From Haliscomenobacter sp. (GTDB lineage Bacteria; Bacteroidota; Bacteroidia; Chitinophagales; Saprospiraceae): a stretch of 64,000 bases of DNA. The stretch lies in contig JADJHZ010000017.1 in assembly GCA_016707205.1 (NCBI GenBank), positions 1 through 64,000 on the forward strand, written 5' to 3'. Below the pieces are notes generated by a model. That model saw nothing but the letters and a program-made list of their open reading frames with translations, was not told the DNA's origin and made no database searches. Below, in pieces: positions 16,791 through 26,125 of this stretch. Every line of letters starts with the position of its first letter. Position 1 is the first letter of the stretch. The translations under genes were made by a program, and so were the position numbers.

Positions 16791-18812
16791 CTATTCGCGG
16801 CGGAGAATGTCTTCCTGAGTAAACATGACAATAGCGGAATAAGCAGGAACAAGGAGATTAAACGCCCGGAACGTGCCCAGCCCTTCCGGGTGGGCCGCGT
16901 CTACGTTGACCGCGATGGTCCAGTTAACCGGCGGGACGGCTACCCCCTGGTATTCCGGACTGCCGTTAAAAATGACCATAATATTTTTCCACGAATCCCC
17001 ATTGGCGTGATCGGTGAGGATATAGCTGATCACGTTCTCGTTCTCGTGTTCCACAAACGTGAGGCGCTCCCGTATCATAGCGGCAGAAGGCATGCGAAAT
17101 GCCGGGTGCAGCTTGCGGATAGTGATGAGCGCCTGGACGTAATCAAATAACTCGGCATTGGTTTCTTTCCAGGCCCAGTTGATCTGGTTGATGCTGTCGG
17201 GGGATTCAAACGAGTTCTCCACGCCCTGTTTGGTGCGCAGCATTTCCGAGCCGGCGTGGAGGAAAGGCACGCCCTGGGAACTCAGCACCATAGCCATAGC
17301 CAGCTTCTGCATGCGAAACCGCAGCCCGCGGGATTTTTTTCCTGCCGAAAGGGCCAGGCGGTCCCACAGCGTGTGGTTGTCGTGGCAGGAAACATAGTTG
17401 ATCGCTTGGGCAGGTTCGTTCGCCCAGGGCGCTTTGGCATAATTTACCTGGGAATAATCGACCTGCGGGTGAAAAACCGCGCCTACGATTCCAAACTGAA
17501 CGCTTTGCTTCAATCCAGGCTTACCGGAAATAAACCCCGTATCCGTGGGGCTAAACACATGCCCGCGCAGGCCATCGCGGAATTCGTCGCTAAACGCCGC
17601 AATCCGGTCCAGTTTTAAGGTGTTGGCCTTTAATGCTCTCAGCGAATCGGGCAGGGGCGACCCGCTTGCCGTCCACCCTTCCCCATAGATAAAAATGGAG
17701 GGATCGACCTGGTCCAGCGCTTTGCGGACCGCGTTCATGGTTTCGAGGTCGTGAATGCCCATCAGGTCAAACCGAAACCCATCGACATGGTATTCTTTGG
17801 CCCAATAGACAACCGACTCCACGATAAACTTCCGGACCATGGCCCGCTCCGAAGCGATTTCGTTGCCGCAGGCCGAGGCATTGGAGAACCCGCCTTTGTC
17901 GTCCTGCCGGTAGTAATACCCGGGGACCAGTTGGTTGAACAGCGACTCCTCTGTCCATCCGGTATGGTTGTACACCACGTCCATCACCACGCGCAGCCCG
18001 GAGGTGTGCATCGCCTGGACCATCTGCTTGAATTCCCTGATCCGCACCGCGCCATCGAAGGGGTCGGTGGCGTAGCTCCCTTCGGGCACGTTGTAATTCT
18101 GGGGGTCGTAGCCCCAGTTGTAGGGTGCTTTTTCCAGTGGGAGGCGCTCGTCTATAGAGCGGAAGTCAAAGACCGGCAACAGGTGCACGTGGGTCGCGCC
18201 CAACTGCCGGATATGGTCCAGGCCGGTGATCTGTCCGTCTGGACTAAGCGTTCCTTTTTCCGTAAACGCCAGGTATTTGCCAGGGTAGCGGCTTCCCGAA
18301 GAGGGATGGGAAGACAGGTCGCGGACGTGCAGTTCGTACAACACGATATCGTTGTAACTTTTCAGCTCCGGGCGCCGGTCCATATACCAATTGGCGGGAT
18401 GGGTGTCTTCTAAATCAAGGACCTGGGCGCGCATCCCGTTGACGCCCACCGCTTTGGCGTAGGGGTCAGGCACGGGATTCGACCATTTGCCGCGAATCTG
18501 GGTCTGGAACGCGTAAAAACGCCGCTTCAGGTCCCCTTTAACGACCGCTTTCCATACGCCTTGCCCGGAGGGGTCCATCTCGATGATGCTTTGGGGTTCT
18601 CCCCCTTCGCCGGCCTGGTACAACAGCAGGCGCATGGATTTGGCGGAAGGCGACCATACCTTGAAGGTAGAACTGTCGGACGTGTAATTCAGCCCAAGAT
18701 CTTTCCCGGAATAGACCGGGTAGTCGTTGTAGTTCATGGAAGCGTTTCTTGCGGTTTGGCCTGCAAGGCTTTGTACGGCAAGGCTTAGAGCCGCTATATA
18801 CACGTATTTCAT
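16791..18812 (-). CDS. pulA: Type I pullulanase (GH13, exported)
   Basis: Cleaves alpha-1,6 branches in pullulan, glycogen or starch (family knowledge). 673 residues with a signal peptide (ends SLAGQ), so it acts outside the cytoplasm. An N-terminal CBM48-like beta domain (about 35-140) is followed by the GH13 barrel. The type I marker YNWGYDP is at 231-237, region I DVVYNHT at 278-284, and GFRFDL carries nucleophile Asp349. GEGW carries acid/base Glu378, and SCHDNH carries Asp478. All catalytic residues are present. A C-terminal beta domain ends the protein. It sits alone, without SusC/SusD or other starch genes nearby. A TACATTTG box lies 49 bp upstream. Confidence 0.92.
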   Translation of the reverse strand: MKYVYIAALSLAVQSLAGQTARNASMNYNDYPVYSGKDLGLNYTSDSSTFKVWSPSAKSMRLLLYQAGEGGEPQSIIEMDPSGQGVWKAVVKGDLKRRFYAFQTQIRGKWSNPVPDPYAKAVGVNGMRAQVLDLEDTHPANWYMDRRPELKSYNDIVLYELHVRDLSSHPSSGSRYPGKYLAFTEKGTLSPDGQITGLDHIRQLGATHVHLLPVFDFRSIDERLPLEKAPYNWGYDPQNYNVPEGSYATDPFDGAVRIREFKQMVQAMHTSGLRVVMDVVYNHTGWTEESLFNQLVPGYYYRQDDKGGFSNASACGNEIASERAMVRKFIVESVVYWAKEYHVDGFRFDLMGIHDLETMNAVRKALDQVDPSIFIYGEGWTASGSPLPDSLRALKANTLKLDRIAAFSDEFRDGLRGHVFSPTDTGFISGKPGLKQSVQFGIVGAVFHPQVDYSQVNYAKAPWANEPAQAINYVSCHDNHTLWDRLALSAGKKSRGLRFRMQKLAMAMVLSSQGVPFLHAGSEMLRTKQGVENSFESPDSINQINWAWKETNAELFDYVQALITIRKLHPAFRMPSAAMIRERLTFVEHENENVISYILTDHANGDSWKNIMVIFNGSPEYQGVAVPPVNWTIAVNVDAAHPEGLGTFRAFNLLVPAYSAIVMFTQEDILRRE

Positions 18813-18860
18813 GGATGATAAATTAGACGTTAGCTGTTAGACGTTGGACGATAGCCGATG

Positions 18861-18868
18861 CAAATGTA
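18861..18868 (-). promoter_or_regulatory. -7 box (TACATTTG) upstream of the pullulanase
   Basis: Exact TAnnTTTG on the minus strand, 48 bp before the start codon. No clear -33 TTTG is present. Between box and gene lie degenerate TTAGACGTT-type repeats (18826-18856). Confidence 0.4.
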
Positions 18869-18928
18869 ACGCATTGGGAAGGAAGGATAATATAAAAAAA
18901 TGAAATGGCCTCGTGTATAAAAAAGCCC

Positions 18929-18936
18929 TAACTTTG
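18929..18936 (+). promoter_or_regulatory. -7 box (TAACTTTG) upstream of the Uma2 gene
   Basis: Exact TAnnTTTG, 22 bp before the ATG. The -33 element is not obvious. Confidence 0.4.
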
Positions 18937-18958
18937 AATCAGACCGAAAAGCACTGTG

Positions 18959-19516
18959 ATGGAAATGAAATCATCTGTTCGCCGGGTTTCTGTGGCGGAA
19001 TACCATAAAATGGCCGAAACAGGCATGTTACCGGAGCGCGGAATCGAGTTAATTAACGGTGAAATTATCGACATGAGCCCCATTGGAAGTAAGCACGCGG
19101 CAATGGTTGACCGGCTGAATCAATTGGTTTCGCGCCAGCTTGACGATCAGTTTATTGTTCGGATACAAAATCCAATCCTCGCAGACGGGTTTTCTGAACC
19201 GGAACCCGATATTGCCGTGGTATACTACCGGGATGATTTTTACGAAAACGAGCATCCCAAAGGCGCCGATTCGCTCCTGATCATTGAAGTGGGGGATAGT
19301 TCGGCGGCTTTCGACCGGGACGTCAAGCTGCCGCTTTACGCAGCAAGCGGAGTGCCTGAATGCTGGCTGATCGACCTGGCCGGGCAAGTCATTTACACCT
19401 TCCGGGCGCCTGACGGAAATACATACCAACTCTCCGGGCGCATAGATAAGGGCGAAATAGCGAACGCCCACCACCTGGGCCTGACCATAGACACCCGCCA
19501 AATTTTCCGGAAATAA
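18959..19516 (+). CDS. Uma2 family protein (DUF820, PD-(D/E)XK nuclease fold)
   Basis: 185 residues. The Uma2 fold shows ERGIELINGEIIDMSPIGSKHA, FSEPEPDIAVVYY and DSLLIIEVGDSSAAFDRDVKLPLYAASGVPECWLID. The conserved PD...EVxD..K pattern is that of PD-(D/E)XK enzymes. The biological role of the family is not established. It is expanded in cyanobacteria and Saprospiria and is often mobile. I take the ATG after an in-frame GTG as start; a second ATG two codons later is possible. It is a solitary gene ending at a strong bidirectional terminator. Confidence 0.88.
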   Translation: MEMKSSVRRVSVAEYHKMAETGMLPERGIELINGEIIDMSPIGSKHAAMVDRLNQLVSRQLDDQFIVRIQNPILADGFSEPEPDIAVVYYRDDFYENEHPKGADSLLIIEVGDSSAAFDRDVKLPLYAASGVPECWLIDLAGQVIYTFRAPDGNTYQLSGRIDKGEIANAHHLGLTIDTRQIFRK

Positions 19517-19540
19517 CCCAAAGGAATAGCTTCTAAAAAC

Positions 19541-19566
19541 GAAGGGCGCCCCTGGGGGCGCCCTTC
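19541..19566. terminator. Bidirectional terminator hairpin
   Basis: Perfect 12-bp stem GAAGGGCGCCCC / GGGGCGCCCTTC with a 2-nt loop, between the Uma2 gene (plus) and the tRNA-Glu genes (minus). A-rich sequence precedes it, serving the minus strand. It can end transcription from both sides. Confidence 0.8.
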
Positions 19567-19569
19567 TCC

Positions 19570-19644
19570 TGGCAGTCCGTACGGGAATCGAACCCGTGTT
19601 TTATCCGTGAAAGGGATACGTCCTAACCCCTAGACGAACGGACC
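19570..19644 (-). tRNA. tRNA-Glu (anticodon TTC), copy 2
   Basis: Cloverleaf read on the minus strand: acceptor GGTCCGT pairing with ACGGACT, D arm GTCT...GGAC, anticodon loop CTTTCAC giving TTC, T arm ACGGG-TTCGATT-CCCGT, and an encoded CCA. Identical to the next copy, 19 bp away. Confidence 0.96.
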
Positions 19645-19663
19645 AGATACAGACAAAAAAAGG

Positions 19664-19738
19664 TGGCAGTCCGTACGGGAATCGAACCCGTGTTTTATCC
19701 GTGAAAGGGATACGTCCTAACCCCTAGACGAACGGACC
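19664..19738 (-). tRNA. tRNA-Glu (anticodon TTC), copy 1
   Basis: Sequence identical to its downstream neighbour, with anticodon TTC and encoded CCA. It is the first gene of a two-tRNA transcript driven by the promoter at 19812-19841. Confidence 0.96.
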
Positions 19739-19811
19739 ATGCTGTTGCAACCCTGTTTTGAGAAAAAAGCTACGGAATGTTAACTAAATGCTATTTTTTT
19801 CAAAAGCGTTG

Positions 19812-19841
19812 CAAATATATAACCTTTCGGCAAAAGACAAA
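19812..19841 (-). promoter_or_regulatory. Promoter of the tRNA-Glu pair
   Basis: On the minus strand TTTG (19838-19841), 18 bp, then TATATTTG (19812-19819). Both boxes match the Bacteroidota consensus exactly. The expected start is about 65 bp upstream of the first tRNA. Confidence 0.7.
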
Positions 19842-20199
19842 AAGGTGGCGGGTAAAAAGTTTTTACCTTCGCAATAAGAAAAGAGGCCAAACCCGCGCAC
19901 TGTAAAAACTATTCGCTTCGGAAATTAGTTCACCCTATTTCTCTTTTAAACGATTTTTATAATTCAAAACATTATTCCGCAACACAAAAAGCCCGTTCTT
20001 TTAAAAAAAATTGATTATCAGAATATTGCAAATTTTTATTAATTGATATCATTCAAACCATATAGTCAAAAACCAAGCTACTTTTCTCACCAAAAAGCCA
20101 GACAAAAATCACCAAATAAAATTTGTAAAAAAACTTTCCTTTTTTGTCAATTATTGTTACATTTACACTAAGTAAATAACCTATAAATTTTACTCGCCC
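19842..20199. other. A/T-rich upstream region of gapA
   Basis: About 360 bp of very A/T-rich sequence between the divergent tRNA promoter and gapA. TACCTTCG at 19864-19871 resembles a -7 box on the plus strand but has no -33 partner. No gene or conserved RNA is recognised. It presumably holds the gapA promoter and leader. Confidence 0.5.
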
Positions 20200-21189
20200 A
20201 TGGCAAAACGAATTGCAATCAACGGGTTTGGCCGAATCGGCCGCTTGACGTTCCGCGAACTCCTGAAGATGGATGACGTGGAGGTAGTCGCTATCAACGA
20301 CCTAACCGACAACAAGACCCTGGCCCACTTGCTCAAGTACGATTCCACGCAGGGCAAGTTTCCGGGCGAAGTACATGCCGACGACCATTACATCTACGTC
20401 AACGGCGCTAAAATCAGCGGTTTGGCGGAAAAAGACCCTGCGCTCCTTCCCTGGAAAGACATGAACATCGACATCGTGATCGAATCTACCGGTCGGTTTG
20501 TCGACGTTGAAAAAGCAGGCCTGCACCTCAAAGCCGGCGCTAAAAAGGTGGTCATTTCCGCTCCGGCCAAAGGCGAGGGCATTCCTACCATCGTACTCGG
20601 AGTGAACGACGAACAGATCAGCCCGGACTTCAACATCTATTCCAACGCTTCCTGCACGACCAACTGCCTCGCGCCAATGGTCAAAGTACTGGACGACGCC
20701 TTTGGAATTGAGCAAGGCTTCATGACGACGATCCATGCCTATACGGCGGATCAGCGCCTCCAGGACGCGCCGCACTCCGACCTGCGCCGCGCCCGCGCCG
20801 CCGCGCTCTCTATCGTGCCTACCAGCACGGGCGCTGCTAAAGCCGTTGGCTTGGTGCTTCCTCACCTCAAAGGCAAACTCAACGGCAACGCAATGCGCGT
20901 TCCGGTGCCCGATGGTTCCGTAACGGACTTTACCGTCACCCTGAAAACAAAAGCTACCGTCGAGGAAATCAATGCCGCCTTCAAAGCAGCATCTGAAAAC
21001 CGGCTCAAAGGCATTCTGGAATATTGCACCGACCCGATCGTCTCTGCCGATATTATCGGAAATCCCTACTCCTGTATTTTCGACAGCGAACTGACGATGG
21101 TCATCGGCAATACCGCCAAAGTGGTAGGCTGGTACGACAACGAAGCCGGCTATTCGGCTCGCCTTGCCGAACTGGCGCTCAAGATTTGA
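20200..21189 (+). CDS. gapA: Glyceraldehyde-3-phosphate dehydrogenase, type I
   Basis: Glycolytic enzyme converting glyceraldehyde 3-phosphate to 1,3-bisphosphoglycerate with NAD. 329 residues, full length. Rossmann motif NGFGRIGRL is at 8-16. INDL near residue 33 indicates NAD preference. The catalytic motif ASCTTN has Cys152, with the His partner in TTIHAYTADQ. STSTGAAKAVG-type residues and WYDNEAGYS close the protein. It is followed by a terminator and by pgk, the next glycolytic step. Confidence 0.98.
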   Translation: MAKRIAINGFGRIGRLTFRELLKMDDVEVVAINDLTDNKTLAHLLKYDSTQGKFPGEVHADDHYIYVNGAKISGLAEKDPALLPWKDMNIDIVIESTGRFVDVEKAGLHLKAGAKKVVISAPAKGEGIPTIVLGVNDEQISPDFNIYSNASCTTNCLAPMVKVLDDAFGIEQGFMTTIHAYTADQRLQDAPHSDLRRARAAALSIVPTSTGAAKAVGLVLPHLKGKLNGNAMRVPVPDGSVTDFTVTLKTKATVEEINAAFKAASENRLKGILEYCTDPIVSADIIGNPYSCIFDSELTMVIGNTAKVVGWYDNEAGYSARLAELALKI

Positions 21190-21210
21190 TCAGGTCTCTA
21201 ACCCAAACGA

Positions 21211-21236
21211 GGGGCGCTTCCCTTTCGGGGCGCCCC
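21211..21236 (+). terminator. gapA terminator hairpin
   Basis: Stem GGGGCGC / GCGCCCC with a 12-nt loop, 21 bp after the gapA stop, followed by CTTCACTTT. It separates gapA from pgk. Confidence 0.65.
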
Positions 21237-21267
21237 CTTCACTTTGCTCGTTGCGTTCCGCCGCTCC

Positions 21268-21423
21268 GGGCCTGTTTCAAAAGACGGTTTTTGCCCAAGG
21301 CAGCCAAAAAATAGTTTCTTTTTTCAATTCTAATAAAAAATTGCTTTGCAATTTTTTATTAGAATTGAAAAAAGAAACAAAATTTCATGCCGGTGGCAAA
21401 GATTGGTCTTTTTAGACAACCCC
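21268..21423 (+). repeat. MITE-like palindromic element flanking pgk, left copy
   Basis: 156 bp with terminal inverted repeats (GGGCCTGTTTCAAAAGAC at the left, the complement of GGGGTTGTCTAAAAAGACC at the right). The centre is a near-perfect 65-bp palindrome (GTTTCTTTTTTCAATTCT arms around TTGCTTTGCAA). It encodes nothing. The two ends differ internally (TTTTTGCCC versus TTGCCACCGGCATG), so orientation can be read. It is the inverse of the copy at 22695-22851. Confidence 0.88.
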
Positions 21424-21459
21424 TGTTTCTCTTTGCCATGTCCCTTTAAACTTCAGGTC

Positions 21460-22665
21460 ATGAAACATATTGATTTCCAAAACAAAAAGGTGCTCGTCCG
21501 CGTCGATTTCAACGTACCGCTGGACAAGAGCTATCAGATCACCGACGACACGCGGATACGCGCCGCCGTCCCCACCCTAAACTATATCCTTAACAACGGG
21601 GGCGCCGCCATCCTGATGTCGCACCTCGGCCGCCCGGAAGACAAGCTGCTTCCCGACGGTAGCATCAACGTCGAAAAATTCACATTGCGCCACCTCGTTC
21701 CGCATTTGTCGGAACTCCTGGGCCGCCCCGTTCAGTTCTGCCCGGAATTCGTAGGCGACGAAGCCGCTAAAATGGCTGCCGGCCTCCAGCCCGGCGAGGT
21801 ACTCCTTCTCGAAAACACCCGTTTCCTGAAAGGCGAGTCCAAAGGGGATGAAGCGCTGGCACGTCAATTGGCCAAAATGGGCGACGCTTACGTCAACGAC
21901 GCTTTCGGCTCCGCCCACCGGGCCCACGCTTCCACCACTACGGTGGCCCAATTTTTCGGCCCCGAAGCCAAAGGCTTTGGATTCCTGATGAACGACGAAC
22001 TGGAAAATGCCAACCGCGTGCTGAACAACCCCGAACGGCCGTTAACCGCCATCGTCGGGGGGGCCAAGGTATCAGACAAAATCCAACTGCTCGACCGCAT
22101 GCTCGACTTCGTCGATAACCTCCTCATCGGAGGCGGCATGGCCTACACCTTTATCAAAGCCCAGGGCGGACAGATCGGCAAGTCCCTGGTTGAAGAAGAC
22201 AAACTCGAGCTCGCCCTGCGCCTGGTGGAAAAAGCCAAAGCTAAAGGGGTGCTGCTCCTCTTGCCTGAAGATTCCTTGTTCGCCGACCAATTCGACAACG
22301 GCGCAACCATTCAGATCGCCTCCAGTTCCGAAGCGCCGGAAGGCTGGATGGGCCTCGATATCGGCCCCAAAGCCCGGGCGGCCTTCAGCGAGGTCATCGC
22401 CAAATCCAAAACCTTGCTCTGGAACGGCCCCATGGGCGTATTTGAAATGCCCAACTTTGCCGAAGGGACCAAATACATCGCCGAATCGATTGCCAAAGCG
22501 ACGGCTACCGGCGCGTTCTCCCTGGTTGGCGGCGGCGACTCCGTGGCCGCTGTAAACCAAATGGGCCTCGACGACCAGGTGAGCTACGTCTCCACCGGCG
22601 GCGGCGCTATGCTGGAGCTGCTGGAAGGGAAGGTCCTGCCTGGAGTTAAAGCGATACAGGAATAG
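21460..22665 (+). CDS. pgk: Phosphoglycerate kinase
   Basis: Glycolytic enzyme transferring phosphate from 1,3-bisphosphoglycerate to ADP. 401 residues. N-terminal substrate residues VRVDFNVPLD and SHLGRP; central GGAKVSDKI; C-terminal nucleotide loop GGGDSVAA and TGGGAMLELLEGK. I start at MKHIDFQ, because the open frame upstream runs through the palindromic element. The gene is enclosed by two inverted copies of that element, so any promoter must lie within or just after the left copy. Confidence 0.98.
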   Translation: MKHIDFQNKKVLVRVDFNVPLDKSYQITDDTRIRAAVPTLNYILNNGGAAILMSHLGRPEDKLLPDGSINVEKFTLRHLVPHLSELLGRPVQFCPEFVGDEAAKMAAGLQPGEVLLLENTRFLKGESKGDEALARQLAKMGDAYVNDAFGSAHRAHASTTTVAQFFGPEAKGFGFLMNDELENANRVLNNPERPLTAIVGGAKVSDKIQLLDRMLDFVDNLLIGGGMAYTFIKAQGGQIGKSLVEEDKLELALRLVEKAKAKGVLLLLPEDSLFADQFDNGATIQIASSSEAPEGWMGLDIGPKARAAFSEVIAKSKTLLWNGPMGVFEMPNFAEGTKYIAESIAKATATGAFSLVGGGDSVAAVNQMGLDDQVSYVSTGGGAMLELLEGKVLPGVKAIQE

Positions 22666-22694
22666 CAAAAATAGCCTAAAAATATTCGGTTGCC

Positions 22695-22851
22695 GGGCCT
22701 GTTTCAAAAGACCAATCGTTGCCACCGGCATGAAATTTTAGTTTCTTTTTTCAATTCTTTTAAAAAATTGCTTTGCAATTTTTTAAAAGAATTGAAAAAA
22801 GAAACTATTTTCTGGCTCCCAGGGGCAAAAACGGTCTTTTGAGACAGCCCC
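22695..22851 (-). repeat. MITE-like palindromic element flanking pgk, right copy
   Basis: 157 bp, the reverse complement of the left copy in both its ends and its central palindrome (arms differ by a few bases, TTTTAAAA versus TAATAAAA). It starts 29 bp after the pgk stop and may also act as a terminator. Confidence 0.88.
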
Positions 22852-22907
22852 ACAACCGAAATGTCTGCGCGCAGTCCAGCACCAATTTCCAATCAAACAG
22901 GCTTTAC

Positions 22908-23010
22908 TGCGGTCAGGGGACCGCAATATAGTTCCGCACGAAATCTGCGGATTTCGGCGAACAGGGAAATTTCGCGCGAAATCTGCGGATTTCGGCGAAC
23001 AGGAGATTTT
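22908..23010. repeat. Structured intergenic repeat element (copy 2)
   Basis: Hairpin TGCGGT-cagggg-ACCGCA, then ATAGTTCCGCA, then two copies of CGAAATC-tgcg-GATTTCG each followed by GCGAACA. It has the same layout as the 8.4-kb copy, with compensatory changes in the first stem. It is located between pgk and the convergent phosphoesterase gene. Confidence 0.85.
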
Positions 23011-23064
23011 GGCAAACAGTTTCCCCTACATCCTCCAACATCCTTTCCATCCTTTCCATCCTCT

Positions 23065-25708
23065 CTACCTCCTCCCCGGATACGGCTTATCCCCCTTGGT
23101 TGCGAACCATAAAATGCGGTTCATCAGGTCGTCTTTTCCATTATCTATCCCCTCCTCTACCATGACTTCCTGGGATTGCTGAGCATAATACAGCGCCTTT
23201 CCGGAAAGAGCGGACAGCTTCGCATTCATTTCGTCCAGCGGGATCCGGTTCGGAATGGAGAAGTAAGGAACGGATTGCTTGACGTCCGAGAAGCAGGCGA
23301 ACATGGGTTCCGCCGTCGCATCGATGGCATGCATAGGCGGCAGCCCAAGGATTTGCTCCATCGTGCGCAGCATGGAAATCTGGTTGTAGTTGACGGAAAC
23401 GGTCTTACCCAGCCTCGAATAGGGGCTGATTACCAGAGCGCCGGTCCGATAAGCAGAGACGTGGTCCCAGCCATTTTGGGAATCGTCTTCCGTGACAAAC
23501 ACCACTGTAGAATCCCAGAACCTGCTTTTGGTCAGCGCCTCTATCATTTTACCCAGGGCGAGGTCGTTATCGGCAACCTGAGCCCGGGGCGTAGGAATAC
23601 CCCGGCGCCATCCCTGCCGTATGATCATTGGGAAGCGCTATAATGATGAGGTTGGGAAAGCTGTCGCCCGGCATTTGCTCGTAGGCATGCAATTCTTCAA
23701 TAAAGGCATCGGCGCGCATCTGGTCGTTGATCTTGGCGTTGTCGTATCCGGGGAACGACTGCGCCAGTAAAGGCCGGACCCGGGAAATCGTGCTGGTATT
23801 GCGAAATTCAAACGGTTCTTTGTTGCGGTATTTCCGGTAGATGTCCGTCCAGGTCAGGGATTCGTCGAACTCCAGGAAGCAGGCTTCTCCATAAATCCGG
23901 ACCGATTTGCCATAGTCCAGGGCATGGTTCCAGATGAACCCGTTTTTGGTGTACACCATAGCGTCGTACTGCCGGTGCGGATAGCTTCGAAACCACCCCC
24001 GGACGCTTTTTTCGATATAATCGGATACGATGCCCGCGTCGGTCCACTGATGGCCTTCTGCGGAGGATTTCCCCGACGCGTAGTAGTTGTCGAGCAGGGA
24101 GTATTCCAGGGCCAGCTTGTGCTGGTTGGGGGTGACGCTGTCGCCGAATACGCACAATTCCGGTTTGCCCCGCCCTTGCGGAAGATCGCCGTATACCTGG
24201 TCGTAGGTCCGGTTTTCTTTTATAATATATACGACGTGTTTGAACAGAGAGGGTTCGCCGATGCGCTCCGGTACAGGCCTGGGGGCAACCTCTGGCCGGG
24301 GGGCTTGCCTGCTCCACAATTCCCGGAAAGTCAGGTTCAATTGGTTCACTTTACGGGTGTACCTGCGCAGTTTCCCGGGGCCGGGGACTTTGATCACGGA
24401 AATGGAGGCCAGTTGCTCGTGGGCATTGAACGCCCCTTCAAAGGGTTCATCCGGCTCCAGTTTGGGGAAGCGTTGTTGCAAGTCCTGGGTTTGGTTGCGC
24501 ACCCGGGCGCCGGTAGCTTCCAAATTGGCTACGTACAGGGTATTGTCCAGGCAAAGCAATCCGGAAGGATAGGCTTCGGTGGGGATAAAGCCCTTCATGG
24601 CGGGGGTTTCGCCCAGCTGAACAACCGCCACCGCGTTGTCGAGGCCGTTCGACACGTACAGGGTCGCTCCGGTTTTATCCAGAGCGAGTCCGTTGGGGCT
24701 GCTGCCGATCAGGGCTGTCGTTGTATTGAAGAGTCCGACGGGAATAGTCCGTACAGCTTGGTCCGTACGGGTATCGATCACCGTCACTTCGTCGCTATTT
24801 CCATTAGCCACGTAGAGGAATTGAGCATCGGGGCTCAGCGCCATGGCGTTTGGGTGCAACCCTACCGGAATCTCTTTCAGAACATGGCCCTCCTGAAGCC
24901 CGATCACGGAAACCGACCCATGGGAGGTAGCTCCTGTGCGCGGATCGATATAAGCGGCGCCCCAGGGCGCCCCGGCGGTTTCCAATGCGGGATCTGCCGG
25001 CAAAGGGCCGCCCCAGTTGCTGACATACGCTTTGCCCTGCGCTAGTTTTACTCCGAAAGGAGCCACGCCAGTGGGAGCAGTCCAGAGGGTTTTGCGATCG
25101 CGGAAACGCATTTTCAGCAACTGATTATTGCCGTTTAGCGCGATGTACAAGTGGCATTCCCCGTCTTCGAAAGCTACCTCCACCTCATTGGGCAGTGATA
25201 TCGGCGCAGGGGCTGCGGCGGGTATTGCAATAAACTCCGCAAGCCCCAACGAATCGGAAGCCCACCGGGCAACCATGATTCCCGAGCTGCCGGTTTCCCG
25301 CTGAGAAGCGCCCCAGACCAGATAGGTTTGGCTTTCAAATAAAAAAGCCTTCAACCCTGAAAAGGTGCTCATCAAGGTCCTGAATCTCGGATAAGCCCCA
25401 AAAGTCCAACGGGAGACAATGGCATTGGACGTGCGGTCCAAAATCGCCACTCCGTAGCGGTCTTCAATAGCCAGGTAGCGCGAATCGGGCAACGGCGCCA
25501 CATCCAGGGCATGGTTCTCCAAACGCGGGTTTCCGAACTCGACGACCGTTCCCGCCGAAGCGACCAGCCGGTTGTACGGCATGATGATGGGCGATTGATC
25601 ATCCAAAACGCGGACGGACCCGGGCAGGAGAAGGGGCTTCTCCATTTGTTGTGCGTTGGCGGAAAGGCATAATGCAAAGCCAACCAGAAAGAAAATATAG
25701 GTTTTCAC
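23065..25708 (-). pseudogene. Beta-propeller plus phosphoesterase (alkaline phosphatase/phospholipase C-like) protein, one frameshift
   Basis: About 880 residues when repaired. A signal peptide (ends SANAQ) is followed by a YVTN-type beta-propeller (for example SPDAQFLYVANGNSDEVTVID). A phosphoesterase domain follows, with HVVYIIKENRTYDQVYGDL (metal/nucleophile region) and SAEGHQWTDAGIVSDYIEK. After the frameshift come VVFVTEDDSQNGWDHVSAYRTGALVISPYSR. One extra T near 23597 breaks the frame after PNDHTAGMAPGY; the remaining 180 residues continue in the next frame. All the expected metal-site motifs are present across both frames, so the gene is probably functional in the organism. It should be an exported hydrolase of phosphate esters; the substrate is unknown. 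Confidence 0.8.
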
Positions 25709-26026
25709 GGCAGAATGGGTTTATAAAAAGAAATGCACCGTCAAAGCGAGACAATGATCCTCCAAGATAAAAAATCCAGCGGGGACTGTCTCAAAAGCCG
25801 ATGTGTGAATACCTTTAGATAGGCGGAGTTTATAAAAGTTGGCGTTGGCGGTATTAAGGCTTTTTGAGGGAGCATAGCTACGCGACCGAAAAAGGCGCAG
25901 TGTGGGCAGAAAAGAGCCCTTTTTAACTCGCGCTGATTCCCATTGCAACCAGTCCATTAAATCCTTTCAGAGCGCCCTCTATTCAGCTATTCCCAGGTCG
26001 CTTTTTCCGCTAACCGCCTTAATGAA
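25709..26026. other. Intergenic region with a degraded element end
   Basis: About 320 bp without a plausible gene. GGGACTGTCTCAAAAGCCG at about 25794 resembles the terminal repeat of the elements around pgk (GGGGCTGTCTCAAAAGACCG), but no matching second end is found. It may be a remnant of an insertion. Confidence 0.45.
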
Positions 26027-26101
26027 GAAAGGCTGCACCGACAGCCTTCGCCTGTATCCGGGAGGCCCGGAGCAAAGCGAAGGCTGTCGGTGCAGCCTTT
26101 C
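26027..26101. terminator. Long perfect hairpin 3' of the SprB-repeat gene
   Basis: Two perfect 25-nt complementary arms (GAAAGGCTGCACCGACAGCC... and its complement) separated by 25 nt. That spacer contains a small stem CCGGG-agg-CCCGG. It starts 25 bp after the stop of the minus-strand surface-protein gene. The position suggests a terminator or mRNA 3'-end stabiliser. A clear U-tract is missing, so the exact role is uncertain. Confidence 0.6.
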
Positions 26102-26125
26102 AGGTTTATTGTTGCAACCTGCTGC

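Noticed and set aside
19842..20199. Riboswitch or 6S-like RNA upstream of gapA
   Set aside because: No conserved motif could be recognised in this A/T-rich gap; only a weak -7-like box.
26027..26101. Integron attC site
   Set aside because: The arms are perfectly complementary without the RYYYAAC/GTTRRRY core sites or bulged extrahelical bases, and no integrase gene is near.
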